Below are positions 45,454-53,548 of a stretch of 64,000 nt of DNA, piece after piece (position 1 is the first letter of the stretch; every line of letters starts with the position of its first letter). Source of the stretch: Pseudomonas chlororaphis (GTDB taxonomy: Bacteria > Pseudomonadota > Gammaproteobacteria > Pseudomonadales > Pseudomonadaceae); NCBI RefSeq assembly GCF_001921865.1, contig NZ_MSCT01000024.1, forward strand, positions 151,026 to 215,025. Direction: 5' to 3'. Made by a program: the position numbers and the translations under genes. The notes beneath the pieces were generated by a model that saw nothing but the letters and a program-made list of their open reading frames with translations, had not been told where the DNA came from and made no database searches.

Positions 45454-46415
45454 TGCAGGTTGGCCGGCCAGTCCACGTTCGCCGTGCGCACATAGCCGGC
45501 ACCGGGCATGCCCGGCTTGGCCTGTGGTACGGCACTGGGTTGGGTCAGCCGCAGCTTGACGCGAAACACCAGCTTCTGGCGCTCGTCGCGGGTTTCCACT
45601 TCCTTGGGCGTGAACTGCGACTTGGCCGCGACAAAGCTGATTTTCGCCGGCAACGGCTGGTCGGGCAGGGCGTCGAGGAGGATTCGCGCCTCGCTGCCGA
45701 CGGCCAGGCGGCCGGTCACCGAGGCCGACAGATAAAGGTTCATGTACTGATCGTTGGGGTCGATCAGCAACAGCACGCGGCCGCCGGCGCCAAGCACTTC
45801 GCCGGGTTCGGCCAGGCGCAACTGGATGATGCCGTCGATGGGCGCGCGCAGGCTGCTGTCGTCGACTTCACTGGTCAGTTGGGCCACCAGTGCCTGGGCC
45901 GAGCCAATGGCAGCGCGTACCGCGGCGACCTGGGCCTGGGCTGCCTGGACGGCGGCATTGCCGGTGTTCAGGCGCGCTTGCTGCTGGTCGATGATCTGCT
46001 GGCTGGCGAAGCCGCGTTTGAACAGTTCCCGCGAGCGCTTGAGCTCCTGGGTGGCCAGCAGCAGTTCGCTCTGGCGCAACTGCACGTTGGCCTCGGCCGC
46101 CGCCAGGGTTTCCCGGGTGCGCACCACCTCGGCCTCGGCCTGGGCGCGCTGGGCCTCCAGGGTGCGGGTGTCCATGCGGGCCAGCAGCTGGTCCTTGGCG
46201 ACTTTGTCGCCCTCGTCGACGAGTACCTCGGCCAGGCGTCCCGGGGTCTTGCTGGCGATCTGCACTTCGGTGGCTTCAAGGCGGCCGTTGCCCACGTTCA
46301 GGCCTTCGGGCAGGCGGTCCTGCCTGGACTTCCAATAGCCGAAGCCGCCGGCGATCAACAGCAGGGCCAGCAAGGCGAAGGCGAAAAGACGGGAGGAAAG
46401 CTGATTCGTCGACAT
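45450..46415 (-). CDS. HlyD-family periplasmic adaptor subunit
   Basis: A 321-residue membrane fusion protein linking the inner-membrane ABC exporter to an outer-membrane channel. One N-terminal helix (about 9-27, LFAFALLALLLIAGGFGYW), a biotinyl-lipoyl-like domain (GRLEATEVQIASKTPGRLAEVLVDEGDKVAKDQLLARMD), a long coiled-coil hairpin (about 75-185) and the return lipoyl half (SLRAPIDGIIQLRLAEPGEVLGAGGRVLLLI). ATG at 46415 is used; it overlaps the RbbA-like gene by 4 bases. No outer-membrane factor is encoded nearby. Confidence 0.93.
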   Translation of the reverse strand: MSTNQLSSRLFAFALLALLLIAGGFGYWKSRQDRLPEGLNVGNGRLEATEVQIASKTPGRLAEVLVDEGDKVAKDQLLARMDTRTLEAQRAQAEAEVVRTRETLAAAEANVQLRQSELLLATQELKRSRELFKRGFASQQIIDQQQARLNTGNAAVQAAQAQVAAVRAAIGSAQALVAQLTSEVDDSSLRAPIDGIIQLRLAEPGEVLGAGGRVLLLIDPNDQYMNLYLSASVTGRLAVGSEARILLDALPDQPLPAKISFVAAKSQFTPKEVETRDERQKLVFRVKLRLTQPSAVPQAKPGMPGAGYVRTANVDWPANLQ

Positions 46416-46549
46416 TGGGGCATCCTGCGGCTGTAGCGTCCTAGTCTGGCGGCTCAGGTCGCTGGGCGACTTGATGTCCGTCAAATGAAGGGAGCAAGCC
46501 TAGTCCCGTTGTGCGCAGGATGCCTCTTTGCGTAGCGCGCACGTTCCGT

Positions 46550-46999
46550 TCAGCGCAGCGCCAGCACCGCCGCCCACTGCTCGGCGCTCACCGGCATCAC
46601 GGACAGCCGGCTGCCTTTTTGCACCAGCGGCAGCTCGGCGAGGGCGGCCTGTTGTTTCAGGTAGTCCAGGCGCAGCACCTTGGCGAAGGTTTCGACGTGG
46701 GTGACGTCGACGGCGCTCCAGGGGTTTTTCTCGCTACTGGCCTTGGGGTCGAAGTGCGGATTTTCCGGTTCCAGGGCCGTGGGGTCGGGGTAGGCGGCCT
46801 CGCTGATCCGGCCGATTCCGGCAATCCCCGGTTCGGGGCAACTGGAGTGGTAGAAGAAGAATTGGTCACCTACCGCCATGTTCCGCAGGAAATTGCGCGC
46901 CTGGTAATTGCGTACTCCGTCCCAGCGCGCGTGGCCCTTGGTGCCCAGGCCTTGGATCGAGAGTTCTTCCGGTTCGGATTTCATCAGCCAATAGGCCAT
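46550..46999 (-). CDS. EVE domain protein
   Basis: A 149-residue soluble protein of the EVE fold (PUA-like family that binds modified nucleobases). It begins MAYWLMKSEPEELSIQGLG and has HARWDGVRNYQARNFLRNMAVGDQFFFYHSSC, GIAGIGRISEAAYPDPTAL and PWSAVDVTHVETFAKVLRLDYLK. The start at 46999 is chosen because homologues begin MAYWLMKSEP; the frame runs 26 codons further upstream. Housekeeping EVE proteins of this type are often near 6S RNA/ygfA in Proteobacteria. Confidence 0.92.
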   Translation of the reverse strand: MAYWLMKSEPEELSIQGLGTKGHARWDGVRNYQARNFLRNMAVGDQFFFYHSSCPEPGIAGIGRISEAAYPDPTALEPENPHFDPKASSEKNPWSAVDVTHVETFAKVLRLDYLKQQAALAELPLVQKGSRLSVMPVSAEQWAAVLALR

Positions 47000-47051
47000 T
47001 TTTTGCTCTCCAGAGGGGTGGCTGGGCAGGTTGTTGGGCAATTTTATGACA

Positions 47052-47066
47052 AACCGACAGTCGGTT
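47052..47066. promoter_or_regulatory. Palindrome of TetR-operator type upstream of the EVE gene
   Basis: AACCGAC-A-GTCGGTT is perfect, 53 bp upstream of the EVE start. A partial repeat, GTGTCGGTTCACG, follows about 20 bp later (47080-47092). No regulator gene is adjacent, so the binding protein is unknown. Confidence 0.4.
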
Positions 47067-47194
47067 GACGCCAACATTTGCGTGTCGGTTCACGTTGTCG
47101 CAGAATGCCGGAATTTTAAGCTTGACGCTGCTGCACGGCCTGTTATGGAAACCGTTGCTGTCATCGTGTGTGATTTGCCTGAGGGGGGCAATCG

Positions 47195-47341
47195 ATGCAA
47201 CGCAAACCGGATTTACTATGGATTTTGGTTATTTTGTTCGGTTTGGGCGTCGTGACAACCGGTTATGCGCAAAGCCTGTGGGCCAACAAGACCGATGCAC
47301 CGGTCGAACTCGCGCAACAACAGCAACCTTACAAGCGTTGA
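47195..47341 (+). CDS. Small single-pass membrane protein, 48 residues
   Basis: ATG at 47195, preceded by GAGGGGGG, gives a 48-residue peptide ending in TGA at 47339-47341. It begins MQRKPDLLWILVILFGLGVV, with one hydrophobic helix (about residues 7-23), followed by a polar tail rich in Gln (ELAQQQQPYKR). It has a proper ribosome site and a typical bitopic membrane layout (positive N-terminus). It converges on the cyclo-ligase gene with 34 bp between them. No function is known. Confidence 0.72.
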   Translation: MQRKPDLLWILVILFGLGVVTTGYAQSLWANKTDAPVELAQQQQPYKR

Positions 47342-47375
47342 TTCCTTCCTGGGCGTCGCTGTCTGTCGGCGGCGC

Positions 47376-47981
47376 CTATTCGGCGAAATACCATTGCCTG
47401 TCCGTCACCGTTCCTTGCAGCGGTACGTCCCAGCTTGCCTGATCCAGCTTCGCGACTTTCTGACATTCATGGGCCAGCCCCAGCAGCGTCGGCTTGCGCC
47501 AGCTTTGCCGCCGCGCCAGATACGCCAGGCTGCGATCGTAGAAACCGCCTCCCATGCCCAGGCGCCCGCCTGACTCATCGAAGCCGACCAGCGGCAACAG
47601 CACCAGGTCCAACGCCCAGACCTTGCGTTGCCGGGCCAGGTTGACCCGCGGTTCGAGAATGCGGAAGCGGTTGGGGCGCAGCTTTTCCCCGGGGCGAACG
47701 CGCTGGAACACCATCTTGGTCCGGGGCCAGGCGCTGAGTACCGGCAGATAGGTCGCCTTGCCCCGGCGTTGCGCGGCACGCAGCAGCGGGCGCGGATCGA
47801 TTTCACCGTCGGTGGGCAGGTACAGGGAGATATGCCGGGCGCGGCGGAACAACGGATGCTGCGTCAATTGCCGATAAAGCCCGCGGGCGGCCTGGCGTTG
47901 CTCGGGGGGGCCGAGGGCGCGGCGGGCCTTGCGTAGCATGCGGCGAAGTTGCGGGCGGGAAAGCGGCGCCGGTTCGGTCAT
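47376..47981 (-). CDS. 5-formyltetrahydrofolate cyclo-ligase
   Basis: Converts 5-formyl-THF to 5,10-methenyl-THF using ATP. The 201-residue protein has the basic N-terminal LRRMLRKARRALGPPEQ, the ISLYLPTDGEIDPRPLLRAAQRRGKATYLPV segment, and the substrate/ATP loop LDLVLLPLVGFDESGGRLGMGGGFYDRSLAYL. It is usually called ygfA/fau and is linked to 6S RNA (ssrS) across gammaproteobacteria, as here. In E. coli the two are transcribed together; here a strong terminator sits between ssrS and this gene, so read-through would be needed. Confidence 0.95.
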   Translation of the reverse strand: MTEPAPLSRPQLRRMLRKARRALGPPEQRQAARGLYRQLTQHPLFRRARHISLYLPTDGEIDPRPLLRAAQRRGKATYLPVLSAWPRTKMVFQRVRPGEKLRPNRFRILEPRVNLARQRKVWALDLVLLPLVGFDESGGRLGMGGGFYDRSLAYLARRQSWRKPTLLGLAHECQKVAKLDQASWDVPLQGTVTDRQWYFAE

Positions 47982-48042
47982 GGTCGCGGTGGTCCGGGTC
48001 GGATACGGCAGGATAGCGTACCGCTAAATAATCCTGGCGCCG

Positions 48043-48078
48043 AAAAAAACAATGCCAGCTATGGACATAGCTGGCATT
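48043..48078 (-). terminator. Rho-independent terminator after 6S RNA
   Basis: On the minus strand AATGCCAGCTAT (from 48078 to 48067), a 4-base loop and ATAGCTGGCATT (48062-48051), then G and seven T. Perfect 12-bp stem, 5 bases beyond the inferred 6S 3' end. Confidence 0.93.
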
Positions 48079-48083
48079 GGCTT

Positions 48084-48268
48084 GGAATTCAGGCTCCCCG
48101 GATGAACCGCTGCCGGCTTAGCCCTTGAACCCGAAAGTTCAAGGCGGAAGATGCAGTAGGCGTTAAGGCTTTCCGTCTAGCGGACATGCACACCGGCCCA
48201 ACGTGCAACTTCCAGGGTAGTGCAAATCGGCTCAGGGACATCGCCAACTGGCAAGCACCCCAGGGAGT
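48084..48268 (-). ncRNA. ssrS: 6S RNA
   Basis: About 185 nt between zapA and the cyclo-ligase gene, the standard place for 6S RNA. Read on the minus strand it contains TGTCCCTGAGCCGAT, matching the E. coli CCCTGAGCCGAT segment, then GAAAGCCTTAA and CCTTGAAC...GGTTCAAGG, which match E. coli AAGCCTTAA and CCTTGAAC-CAAG-GGTTCAAGG in order. The 5' and 3' ends (CTCCCTGGGG near the start, CCGGGGAG near the end) can close the long rod. 6S RNA mimics an open promoter and sequesters sigma-70 RNA polymerase in stationary phase. Ends are inferred from the promoter and terminator, plus or minus a few bases. Confidence 0.9.
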
Positions 48269-48274
48269 GGCGGG

Positions 48275-48280
48275 ATTATA
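48275..48280 (-). promoter_or_regulatory. -10 box of the 6S RNA promoter
   Basis: A perfect TATAAT on the minus strand, 7 bases before the inferred +1 at 48268. The -35 region overlaps the last codons of zapA and is poorly matched (CTGATT at 17-base spacing). Confidence 0.7.
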
Positions 48281-48292
48281 CCGCAACCACTT

Positions 48293-48616
48293 TCAGGAAT
48301 CAGCTTTGCTTGTGTCGGTATCGGTAGCGAGTACCAAGTCCACGCGATCGAGCAGGTCGCGCACCTGTTCACGGGTCGAGCCGCTGGCCTGGATGTCGGG
48401 GCGCTCTTGCTTGTGCAAGAGATCGTGAGTGATGTTCAGGGCGGCCATCACGGCAATGCGGTCGGCGCCAATGACTTTGCCGCTGCTGCGGATCTCGCGC
48501 ATCTTGCCATCCAGGTACCGGGCGGCGCTCACCAGATTGCTGCGTTCTTCCTGGGGACAGATGATCGAATACTCTTTATCGAGGATCTGCACGGTAACGC
48601 TATTGCTTGAACTCAT
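48293..48616 (-). CDS. zapA: Cell division protein ZapA
   Basis: Stabilises FtsZ filaments at the division ring. The 107-residue protein has the ZapA pattern: SVTVQILDKEYSIICPQEERSNLVSAARYLDGKMREIRSSGKVIGADRIAVMAALNITHDLL followed by a C-terminal coiled coil. The ATG at 48616 overlaps by 4 bases the stop of the upstream ZapB-like gene. Upstream of 6S RNA as in other Proteobacteria. Confidence 0.95.
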   Translation of the reverse strand: MSSSNSVTVQILDKEYSIICPQEERSNLVSAARYLDGKMREIRSSGKVIGADRIAVMAALNITHDLLHKQERPDIQASGSTREQVRDLLDRVDLVLATDTDTSKADS

Positions 48617-48822
48617 GAGTCTTGCTCCAGGGCCTTGAGGCGCGAAATCATCGATTCGACCTTACGCCGGGCGATTTCGTTTTTTTCAATGAGGTGCGCG
48701 CGTTCCTCGCGCCAAGTCTTTTCCTGAGCTAGTAAGAGTGCGTTTTGACTCTTTAGTTGCTCGACCCGGTCAATTAGCAATTCGAGTCTGGCCATCAGCG
48801 CTTGCAGGTCGGTGTCTTCCAT
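48613..48822 (-). CDS. Small coiled-coil protein, TIGR02449/ZapB-like
   Basis: A 69-residue almost entirely coiled-coil protein (MEDTDLQALMARLELLIDRVEQLKSQNALLLAQEKTWREERAHLIEKNEIARRKVESMISRLKALEQDS). It resembles the TIGR02449 family, a ZapB-like division protein, in length and heptads. ATG at 48822 is preferred; the frame runs 15 codons further. Translational coupling to zapA (ATGA) supports a shared role in division. Confidence 0.85.
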   Translation of the reverse strand: MEDTDLQALMARLELLIDRVEQLKSQNALLLAQEKTWREERAHLIEKNEIARRKVESMISRLKALEQDS

Positions 48823-48962
48823 TGGATCCCACTGGATTTGTCTGATGAGTGGCAACTGCCTGGGCAAACGAGTTGACGCCCTCGATGGTCTTGGCGCGTC
48901 TGCCGATGCTAGGATACAAGGCCTCCATTCTAGACATTGCGCCGCTTGGCGCCTAGCTGCCC

Positions 48963-49520
48963 ATGCCCATTCAGAATTCCCCGTACAACGCCTTCGCCAC
49001 CCTGCTCAGCAGCAGCGGTCACCCTGTCTCGCCCGCCGAATTGCATGGCCTGTTGCTGGGTCGCAGTTGCGCCGGAGCCGGCTTTGAAGTCGAAGGCTGG
49101 CTGATCGACGCTGCCGAGCTGCTCGAAGGCGAACCGCAGGACAACGTCCGTAACGCCTTGATCGGCTTGCAGGAAATGGTCAAGGGCGAGTTGACCAGCG
49201 ACGACATGACCGTCGTCCTGTTGCTGCCCAGCGACGATGCGCCGCTGGCCGAGCGCGCCGCGGCCCTGGGGCAATGGTGCCAGGGCTTCCTCAGCGGTTT
49301 CGGCCTGAACTCCCGCGACAGTAGTGCCCTGAGCACCGAGGCCACGGAAGTGTTGCAGGACCTTGCAGCGATTTCCCAGGTACAGGACGCCCTGGAAGAA
49401 TCCGACGACGGCGAAAGCGACTACATGGAAGTCATGGAGTACCTGCGGGTCGCGCCGCTGCTGCTGTTCACCGAGACCAACAAGACGGTTGAACCGGCCG
49501 CCAAGCCTTCCCTGCACTGA
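48963..49520 (+). CDS. ygfB: YgfB/UPF0149 family protein
   Basis: A 185-residue helical protein: SPYNAFATLLSSSGHPVSPAELHGLLLGRSCAG at the N-terminus, then FLSGFGLNSRDSSALSTEATEVLQDLAAISQV and EYLRVAPLLLF at the end. These are YgfB signatures. Known only as regulatory or uncharacterised; in P. aeruginosa YgfB represses ampDh3 and so affects beta-lactam resistance. It heads the group ygfB-pepP-ubiH-ubiI (27 bp before pepP). Confidence 0.92.
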   Translation: MPIQNSPYNAFATLLSSSGHPVSPAELHGLLLGRSCAGAGFEVEGWLIDAAELLEGEPQDNVRNALIGLQEMVKGELTSDDMTVVLLLPSDDAPLAERAAALGQWCQGFLSGFGLNSRDSSALSTEATEVLQDLAAISQVQDALEESDDGESDYMEVMEYLRVAPLLLFTETNKTVEPAAKPSLH

Positions 49521-49547
49521 TCGCTCGATAGGAAGATCCGTCTGCCC

Positions 49548-50882
49548 ATGATCCATATCCCGAAATCGGAATACACCCGCCGCCGCAAGGCGCTCATGGC
49601 GCAGATGGAACCCAACAGCATCGCGATCCTGCCGGCCGCCGCCGTGGCGATCCGCAATCGCGATGTCGAGCATGTCTATCGCCAGGACAGTGACTTCCAG
49701 TACCTCAGCGGCTTCCCCGAGCCCCAGGCGGTGATCGTGCTGATGCCGGGCCGCGAGCATGGCGAGTACGTCCTGTTCTGCCGCGAGCGCAATGCCGAGC
49801 GCGAACTCTGGGACGGGCTGCGCGCCGGCCAGGAAGGCGCGATCCGCGATTACGGCGCCGACGATGCGTTCCCCATTACCGATATCGACGATATCCTGCC
49901 GGGCCTTATCGAAGGCCGCGACCGGGTGTACTCGGCCATGGGCAGCAACCCCGAGTTCGACCGCCACCTGATGGAGTGGATCAACGTGATCCGTTCCAAG
50001 GCGCACCTGGGCGCCCAGCCGCCGAACGAATTCGTTGCCCTGGATCATCTGCTGCATGACATGCGCCTGTATAAATCGGCGGCGGAAGTGAAGGTGATGC
50101 GCGAGGCCGCGCGGATTTCCGCCCAGGCGCATATTCGCGCCATGCAGGCCAGCCGCGCCGGGTTGTACGAGTTCAGCCTGGAGGCCGAACTGGATTACGA
50201 GTTCCGTCGCGGCGGGGCGAAGATGCCGGCCTACGGCTCCATCGTCGCCGCCGGGCGTAACAGCTGCATCCTGCATTACCAGCAGAACGACGCGTTGCTC
50301 AAGGACGGCGACCTGGTGCTGATCGACGCCGGTTGCGAGATCGACTGTTATGCCAGCGATATCACCCGCACCTGGCCGGTGAACGGCACGTTTTCCGCCG
50401 AGCAGAAGGCGATCTACGAGTTGGTGCTGGCGTCCCAGGAAGCCGCGTTTGCCGAGATCGCGCCGAACAAGCACTGGAACCAGGCGCATGAGGCGACGGT
50501 CCGGGTGATTACCGCCGGGCTGGTCGAGCTGGGGTTACTCGAAGGTGACGTGGACGAATTGATCGCCAGCGAAGCCTACAAGGCGTTTTACATGCACCGC
50601 GCCGGCCACTGGCTGGGCATGGATGTGCATGATGTCGGCGAATACAAGGTCGGCGGCGAATGGCGGGTGCTGGAGGTCGGCATGGCCCTGACGGTCGAGC
50701 CGGGCATCTATATCGCGCCGGACAACCAGAACGTGGCGAAGAAATGGCGCGGCATTGGCGTGCGCATCGAGGATGACGTGGTAGTGACCAAGCAAGGCTG
50801 TGAAATTCTCACCGGCGGCGTGCCCAAGACCGTGGCCGAGATCGAGGCCCTGATGGCTGCTGCGCGGAGCCATGCGGCATGA
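49548..50882 (+). CDS. pepP: Xaa-Pro aminopeptidase (aminopeptidase P II)
   Basis: Removes the N-terminal residue before proline. The 444-residue enzyme has the regulatory N-domain (IPKSEYTRRRKALMAQM, VYRQDSDFQYLSGFPEPQAV) and the pita-bread catalytic domain with the five di-manganese ligands: the two aspartates in LIDAGCEIDCYASDITRTW, the histidine in HRAGHWLGMDVHD, and the two glutamates in LTVEPGIYI and GVRIEDDVVVT. The TGA overlaps the ubiH ATG by 4 bases. The pairing of pepP with ubiH is conserved in gammaproteobacteria. Confidence 0.96.
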   Translation: MIHIPKSEYTRRRKALMAQMEPNSIAILPAAAVAIRNRDVEHVYRQDSDFQYLSGFPEPQAVIVLMPGREHGEYVLFCRERNAERELWDGLRAGQEGAIRDYGADDAFPITDIDDILPGLIEGRDRVYSAMGSNPEFDRHLMEWINVIRSKAHLGAQPPNEFVALDHLLHDMRLYKSAAEVKVMREAARISAQAHIRAMQASRAGLYEFSLEAELDYEFRRGGAKMPAYGSIVAAGRNSCILHYQQNDALLKDGDLVLIDAGCEIDCYASDITRTWPVNGTFSAEQKAIYELVLASQEAAFAEIAPNKHWNQAHEATVRVITAGLVELGLLEGDVDELIASEAYKAFYMHRAGHWLGMDVHDVGEYKVGGEWRVLEVGMALTVEPGIYIAPDNQNVAKKWRGIGVRIEDDVVVTKQGCEILTGGVPKTVAEIEALMAAARSHAA

Positions 50883-52066
50883 GCCGGGTCAACCTGGCGA
50901 TCATCGGCGGTGGCCTGGTCGGTGCCAGCCTGGCTTTGGCCCTGCAGGCCGGGGCCAAGGCGCGCGGCTGGAAGATCGTGCTGATCGAGCCGTTCGCCCC
51001 GGGCAATACCTATCAGCCCAGCTACGATGCGCGTTCTTCGGCGCTGTCGTTCGGCGCACGGCAGATCTATCAGCGCCTCGGCGTGTGGCAGGAGATTTCC
51101 CGCCGCGCCGAGCCGATCAAGCAGATCCATGTGTCCGACCGCGGGCGGTTTTCCACCGCGCGCCTGTCGGCCATGGAAGAGGGCGTGCCTGCCCTGGGTT
51201 ATGTGGTGGAGAACGCCTGGCTCGGCCAGTGCCTCTGGCAGGGGCTGGACCAGGACGTGGTCAGTTGGCGCTGCCCGGCCGAAGTCACGCGCATGGAGCC
51301 GTTGGAAGACGGTTACCGCCTGACCCTCAACGACGAAACCAGCCTGGACTGCGAGTTGGCGGTGCTGGCCGACGGCGGTCGTTCCGGGCTGCGCGAGCAG
51401 TTGGGCATCGGGGTGAAAAAGCGCCCCTACAACCAGAGCGCGCTGATCGCCAACATTACCCCGAGCGAAGCCCATAACGGCATGGCCTTCGAGCGTTTCA
51501 CCGACGACGGGCCGATGGCCTTGCTGCCGCTGCCGGACAACCGCTGCGCGCTGGTCTGGACCCGTCTGGGCATGGACGCGCAGCGCCTGGCCGAACTGGA
51601 CGAGCGCAGCTTTCTCAGCGAGTTGCAGGGGGTCTTCGGTTATCGCCTGGGTACCCTGAAACAAGTGGGCGCGCGGCACCTTTACCCGCTGTCGCTGGTG
51701 GAAGCCGAGGAACAGGTACGGCCGCATCTGGTGGTGCTGGGCAACGCCGCCCATAGCCTGCATCCGATTGCCGGGCAGGGTTTCAACCTGTCGCTGCGCG
51801 ATGTCGAGGCGCTGGCCGATGCCTTGCTGGTCAGCCCGACGGCGCCGGGCGATTTCAGCATCTTGCAGGCCTACCGCGAGCGGCAGCGCCTGGACCAGGA
51901 CCTGACCGTAGGCTTCTCCGACCAGGTCACCCGCTTGTTCGGCAGCAAGCTGCCGCTGGTGTCCCTGGGGCGCAATATCGGGTTGCTGGGCCTGGACCTG
52001 CTGCCGCCAGCCAAGCGCTGGTTCGCGCGGCAAGCCATGGGCCTGGGCACTCGTCCCGATGCATGA
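50879..52066 (+). CDS. ubiH: 2-octaprenyl-6-methoxyphenyl hydroxylase UbiH
   Basis: FAD-dependent monooxygenase of ubiquinone synthesis. The 395-residue protein has the dinucleotide fold LAIIGGGLVGASLALALQAG, the DARSSALSFGARQIYQRLGVW segment, GADG-equivalent LAVLADGGRSGLREQLGI and GNAAHSLHPIAGQGFNLSLRDVEALAD. It overlaps pepP by 4 bases. The second hydroxylase follows after 118 bp of non-coding sequence. Confidence 0.94.
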   Translation: MSRVNLAIIGGGLVGASLALALQAGAKARGWKIVLIEPFAPGNTYQPSYDARSSALSFGARQIYQRLGVWQEISRRAEPIKQIHVSDRGRFSTARLSAMEEGVPALGYVVENAWLGQCLWQGLDQDVVSWRCPAEVTRMEPLEDGYRLTLNDETSLDCELAVLADGGRSGLREQLGIGVKKRPYNQSALIANITPSEAHNGMAFERFTDDGPMALLPLPDNRCALVWTRLGMDAQRLAELDERSFLSELQGVFGYRLGTLKQVGARHLYPLSLVEAEEQVRPHLVVLGNAAHSLHPIAGQGFNLSLRDVEALADALLVSPTAPGDFSILQAYRERQRLDQDLTVGFSDQVTRLFGSKLPLVSLGRNIGLLGLDLLPPAKRWFARQAMGLGTRPDA

Positions 52067-52184
52067 GTGGCCGCGCCGTCGGCCAGGCATGTCGATCCAG
52101 TACCGCGTCGGTCGCCCCCTGGGAGCGCGGCTCGACAACTCTTTTTATCCGCGGCTCACGCCGCACGCGAGACAGGCTTAAAGC

Positions 52185-53408
52185 ATGGAAATGCGCGCAG
52201 ATCTGCTGATTGTCGGGGCCGGAATGGTCGGGAGCGCCCTGGCGCTGGCGTTGCAGGACAGCGGCCTGGAAGTGCTGCTGCTCGATGGCAGCCCGCTGAA
52301 GGTCAAGCCCTTCGACGACGAAGCGCCGTTCGAGCCACGGGTGAGCGCGCTGTCGGCGGCCAGCCAGCGGATTCTCGAACGCCTGGGGGCCTGGGAAGGG
52401 GTGACCCGACGCCGCAGCAGCCCGTACTCCGACATGCAGGTCTGGGACGGCAGCGGGACTGGGCAGATTCACTTTTCGGCGGCCAGCGTGCATGCCGAGG
52501 CGCTGGGCCATATCGTCGAGAATCGCGTGGTCCAGGACGCGTTGCTGGAACGCCTGCACAATTGCGATATCGGCCTGCTGGCCAACGCTCGCCTGGAGCA
52601 GATGCGCCGTTCCGGCGACGACTGGTTGCTGACCCTGGCCGATGGCCGCAGCCTGCGCGCCCCGCTGGTGATCGCCGCCGACGGGGCCAACTCAGCCGTG
52701 CGGCGCCTGACCGGTTGCGCCACCCGCGAATGGGATTACCTGCATCACGCCATCGTCACCAGCGTGCGTTGCGCCGAGCCGCACCAGATGACCGCCTGGC
52801 AGCGCTTCACCGACCACGGTCCGCTGGCGTTCCTGCCGCTGGAGCGCGACGGGCAGCACGACTGGTGCTCGATCGTCTGGTCGACCACGCCGGCCGAGGC
52901 CGAACGCCTGATGGCGCTGGCCGACGCGGATTTCTGCCAGGAACTGGAACGCGCCTTCGAAGGTCGCCTGGGCTCGGTGCTGAGCGCCGACCCACGGCTC
53001 TGCGTACCGTTGCGCCAGCGCCATGCCAAGCGTTACGTGGCCGAAGGCCTGGCGTTGATCGGCGACGCGGCCCATACCATCCATCCGCTGGCCGGGCAGG
53101 GGGTCAACCTGGGCTTTCTCGATGCCGCGGTGTTGGCCGAGGTGCTGCTGCAGGCGGCCAGCCGCGGCGAGCGGTTGGCCGACGCCAAGGTCCTGAGCCG
53201 TTACGAGCGACGGCGCATGCCGCACAACCTGGCGCTAATGGCAGCGATGGAAGGCTTCGAGCGGCTGTTCCAGGCCGATCCGCTGCCGCTGCGCTGGTTG
53301 CGTAACACCGGCTTGAAAATGGTCGAGCAGATGCCCGAGGCCAAGGCGCTGTTCGTGCGCCAGGCGCTGGGCCTGACCGGCGACTTGCCGGAGCTGGCCA
53401 AGGCCTGA
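52185..53408 (+). CDS. ubiI: 2-octaprenylphenol hydroxylase UbiI/VisC-like
   Basis: FAD monooxygenase paralogous to the preceding gene (407 residues). Signatures are LLIVGAGMVGSALALALQDSGLEVLLLDG, EPRVSALSAASQRILERLGAWEGV, LVIAADGANSAVRRLTG and GDAAHTIHPLAGQGVNLGFLDAAVLAEVL. The family includes UbiI, UbiF and VisC, so which ring carbon it hydroxylates cannot be fixed here; order after pepP-ubiH matches E. coli ubiI. The 118-bp gap before it holds no clear feature. Confidence 0.92.
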   Translation: MEMRADLLIVGAGMVGSALALALQDSGLEVLLLDGSPLKVKPFDDEAPFEPRVSALSAASQRILERLGAWEGVTRRRSSPYSDMQVWDGSGTGQIHFSAASVHAEALGHIVENRVVQDALLERLHNCDIGLLANARLEQMRRSGDDWLLTLADGRSLRAPLVIAADGANSAVRRLTGCATREWDYLHHAIVTSVRCAEPHQMTAWQRFTDHGPLAFLPLERDGQHDWCSIVWSTTPAEAERLMALADADFCQELERAFEGRLGSVLSADPRLCVPLRQRHAKRYVAEGLALIGDAAHTIHPLAGQGVNLGFLDAAVLAEVLLQAASRGERLADAKVLSRYERRRMPHNLALMAAMEGFERLFQADPLPLRWLRNTGLKMVEQMPEAKALFVRQALGLTGDLPELAKA

Positions 53409-53496
53409 TCTCACGGGGCTCATCGCCCGGCCCATGGGCCTCGGCTGTTTACGCAACATCTGGTAACGCCTCGGCCTGCTGTTCAGTTTGAGAAGC

Positions 53497-53519
53497 CAAA
53501 TGGTAGTCCTTATCATTTG
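53497..53519. promoter_or_regulatory. Fur box upstream of the iron-binding protein gene
   Basis: The arms CAAATG (53497-53502) and CATTTG (53514-53519) flank GTAGTCCTTAT. The right part, TTATCATTTG, is the strong half of the common Pseudomonas Fur site. It is 30 bp before the ATG at 53549, where it would block the promoter under iron-replete conditions. Confidence 0.75.
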
Positions 53520-53548
53520 CTTCCCTTTGATCTCGAGAGACCGCTCCC

